A DNA stretch of 64,000 nucleotides, from contig NZ_JARBUT010000003.1 of NCBI RefSeq assembly GCF_028882275.1, positions 248,001 to 312,000 of the forward strand, in the 5' to 3' direction. Made by a program: the position numbers and the translations under genes. The notes beneath the pieces were generated by a model. That model was given only the letters and a program-made list of their open reading frames with translations, did not search any database and was not told where the DNA came from. The DNA comes from Nocardiopsis sp. N85. GTDB taxonomy: Bacteria > Actinomycetota > Actinomycetes > Streptosporangiales > Streptosporangiaceae. Below are positions 62,804-64,000 of this stretch, piece by piece (the stretch's first letter is position 1; every line of letters starts with the position of its first letter).

Positions 62804-63375
62804 TCCGCCTCCCCGTTGTTCTCCGCGGCGGCCAGGGACCGTCGGTGTTCCAGGGCTCGGCGCAGTTGGGCGCGACCCCGGTGGATGCGGCTGCGCACGG
62901 TGCCGAGTTTGACGCCGAGCGTCGCGGCGATCTCCTCGTAGGAGAGCCCCTCGATGTCGCACAGGACGACGGGGGCTCGGAACTCGGCGGGCAGCGCGTC
63001 CAGCGCGGACTGGACGTCGGCGTCGAAGTGTCGATCGTCGTAGCGCTGGGCGGGGGAGGGCTCACGGCCCTCCAGACGTTCGTCGGCGTTCTCGGCCAGG
63101 CCCTCGAAGCGGATGCGGGCCTTGCGCCGGGCCATGTCGAGGAAGAGATTGGTGGTGATGCGGTGCAGCCAACCCTCGAAGGTGCCGGGGGTGTAGTTGG
63201 CCAGGGAGCGGAACACCCGGATGAAGACCTCCTGGGTGAGGTCCTCGGCGTCGTGTTTGTTACCGGTCAGGCGATAGGCCAATCGGTACACCCGGGGGGA
63301 ATGGGTGCGCACGACCTCGTCCCAGCTCGGCGGTTCCCATGCCTCGAACTCCGCGGCAGGGCCGGATTCCGACAC
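62800..63375 (-). CDS. sigE: ECF RNA polymerase sigma factor, SigE-like
   Basis: A 191-residue extracytoplasmic-function sigma factor. Region 2 covers about 20-90 ([34 protein letters not shown]) and region 4 about 130-185 ([15 protein letters not shown] and [20 protein letters not shown], the helix-turn-helix). The GTG at 63375 has AGGGAG five bases upstream and is preferred to the ATG at 63390. With the downstream rseA, rseB and htrA genes it is the envelope-stress module, an arrangement that I recall as conserved in streptomycetes and mycobacteria. Confidence 0.95.
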   Translation of the reverse strand: MSESGPAAEFEAWEPPSWDEVVRTHSPRVYRLAYRLTGNKHDAEDLTQEVFIRVFRSLANYTPGTFEGWLHRITTNLFLDMARRKARIRFEGLAENADERLEGREPSPAQRYDDRHFDADVQSALDALPAEFRAPVVLCDIEGLSYEEIAATLGVKLGTVRSRIHRGRAQLRRALEHRRSLAAAENNGEAE

Positions 63376-63462
63376 CGCTTCTCCCTTCATCCCGTCGATT
63401 CGCCGCACCGCTCTCGGGGGGAGTTCTGCTTCGTGGCGATCAACGTACGTTCCTCCCGGTTC

Positions 63463-63489
63463 AACGCCGGCGGACGCCGATTAAGTTCC
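63463..63489 (-). promoter_or_regulatory. Possible SigE-dependent promoter of sigE
   Basis: On the leftward strand GGAACTT begins at 63489 and CGTT follows after 18 bases, resembling the GGAAC / CGTT pattern of actinobacterial SigE-type promoters. Its position 88 bases before sigE suggests autoregulation. Confidence 0.45.
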
Positions 63490-63648
63490 CGCCGTCACGC
63501 TCGGAGTCGCCACCGGATCGCGTTAGGCTTTCCCCGGGCCGGTGACCCGATCGCGATCATCTTTCCACGGTGGGTGACGATCCGCCGGTCGGGCGCTCCG
63601 GCCCAGTGTCAGGACAGACCACGGCAGCGGGAGGCCGTCATCACCGGT

Positions 63649-64000
63649 GTGGAAGAGACAGCGGCCCGGCTCACCTGGGTCCGCGCGGAACAGGTGCGAT
63701 TCGAGCAGGAGGCCCTCCGGGACGACGCGCTCGCCGACGCCTACGACGCGGCGACGGGCTCCATGGCCCCGCCGGTGGACCCGGCGGCGGGCGCGGCGCT
63801 GCGGTTCCTGGCCGCCTCGATCGGCGCCCGGTCGGTGGTGGAGATCGGCACCGGGTACGGCGCCTCGGGGTTGTGGCTGTTGCGCGGCATGGCCCGCGAC
63901 GGGATCCTCACCACGATGGACTCCGACGCGGTCCACCTGGACCACGCCCGCGCGGTGTTCTCCCGCGCGGGCTTCGGCGCGGGGCGGGCCCGACTGATCC
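63649..64000 (+). CDS. O-methyltransferase (3' end outside window)
   Basis: The first 117 residues of a class I SAM-dependent O-methyltransferase. A helical start (VEETAARLTWVRAEQV) precedes SVVEIGTGYGASGLWL (63-78), motif I for SAM binding, and TTMDSDAVHLDHAR (motif II acidic residue). The family is the bacterial catechol/caffeoyl-CoA-type group. Divergent from sigE; a related methyltransferase gene sits beside sigE in mycobacteria as I recall. GTG 63649 is used, but the ribosome-binding site (GGGAGG) is 14 bases away, so the start is uncertain. Confidence 0.88.
   Translation, partial: MEETAARLTWVRAEQVRFEQEALRDDALADAYDAATGSMAPPVDPAAGAALRFLAASIGARSVVEIGTGYGASGLWLLRGMARDGILTTMDSDAVHLDHARAVFSRAGFGAGRARLI

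Noticed and set aside
63442..63451. AACGTACGTT perfect 10-bp palindrome in the sigE leader
   Set aside because: Short and isolated; not distinguishable from chance.
1..64000. Search for tRNA, rRNA, CRISPR arrays, insertion sequences and phage genes
   Set aside because: No tRNA-like T-arm, spacer-repeat array, transposase or phage gene was recognised by eye.

Overview
The window reads as a chromosomal stretch of a high-GC actinomycete. GC is very high by eye, third codon positions are almost all G or C, GTG starts are frequent, stop/start overlaps such as ATGA, GTGA and TGATG are common, and long spurious frames lie antisense to real genes. The gene content (DUF6758, TypA, PHP protein, DUF5941, the sigE-rseA-htrA block) fits Streptomyces-like or Nocardiopsis-like relatives; Nocardiopsaceae is my best guess, by inference only. 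I saw no rRNA, tRNA, CRISPR array, insertion sequence or phage gene.

Layout. 1-13.3 kb is mostly housekeeping: a truncated DEAD-box helicase, a hydrolase, a metallo-beta-lactamase-fold protein that has lost its metal ligands, a PHP phosphoesterase, DUF6758, typA, a Nudix hydrolase, recD2, an MmcQ/YjbR protein, a membrane coiled-coil protein and a soluble Ser/Thr kinase with an enlarged activation segment. 13.6-19.5 kb holds an LPXTG-anchored 5'-nucleotidase, two small exported or membrane proteins and a two-component system. 19.6-29.9 kb is a polysaccharide region with three glycosyltransferase genes, an unknown coiled-coil protein, wecB and wecC (a route to UDP-ManNAcA). 30-37.1 kb is a signalling region: a RutE-type nitroreductase, then a tightly overlapped leftward operon rsbR-rsbS-rsbT-(ATPase/PP2C fusion)-(GAF/PP2C phosphatase), a further PP2C phosphatase and a divergent MarR regulator. 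37.5-56.7 kb is a second envelope region: GT2 enzymes, a CDP-alcohol transferase, a glycerol-1-phosphate-type dehydrogenase, a nucleotidyltransferase, DUF5941 and a partner membrane protein, a Wzm/Wzt exporter, an IspD/TarI-like cytidylyltransferase with a GDPD phosphodiesterase, a TM2 protein, an LCP ligase, ugd, a secreted TNT-type NAD glycohydrolase, purE/purK and GtrA. 57-64 kb returns to conserved envelope-stress genes: CPBP protease, mrp, and the leftward sigE-rseA-rseB-htrA operon, with a divergent truncated O-methyltransferase.

How they fit together. The wecB/wecC and ugd products can supply uronic-acid sugars. The dehydrogenase, cytidylyltransferase and CDP-alcohol transferase could make and transfer a CDP-activated polyol phosphate. 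Wzm/Wzt can export the polymer and the LCP protein can attach it to peptidoglycan. The stressosome-like operon and the sigE system would adjust gene expression to stress. The most notable new observations are a shared 15-bp operator-like palindrome near the stressosome and the marR gene, the polyol-phosphate gene set with an altered CDP-alcohol transferase motif, the secreted TNT protein without an evident immunity gene, and a glycosyltransferase with two TTA codons.
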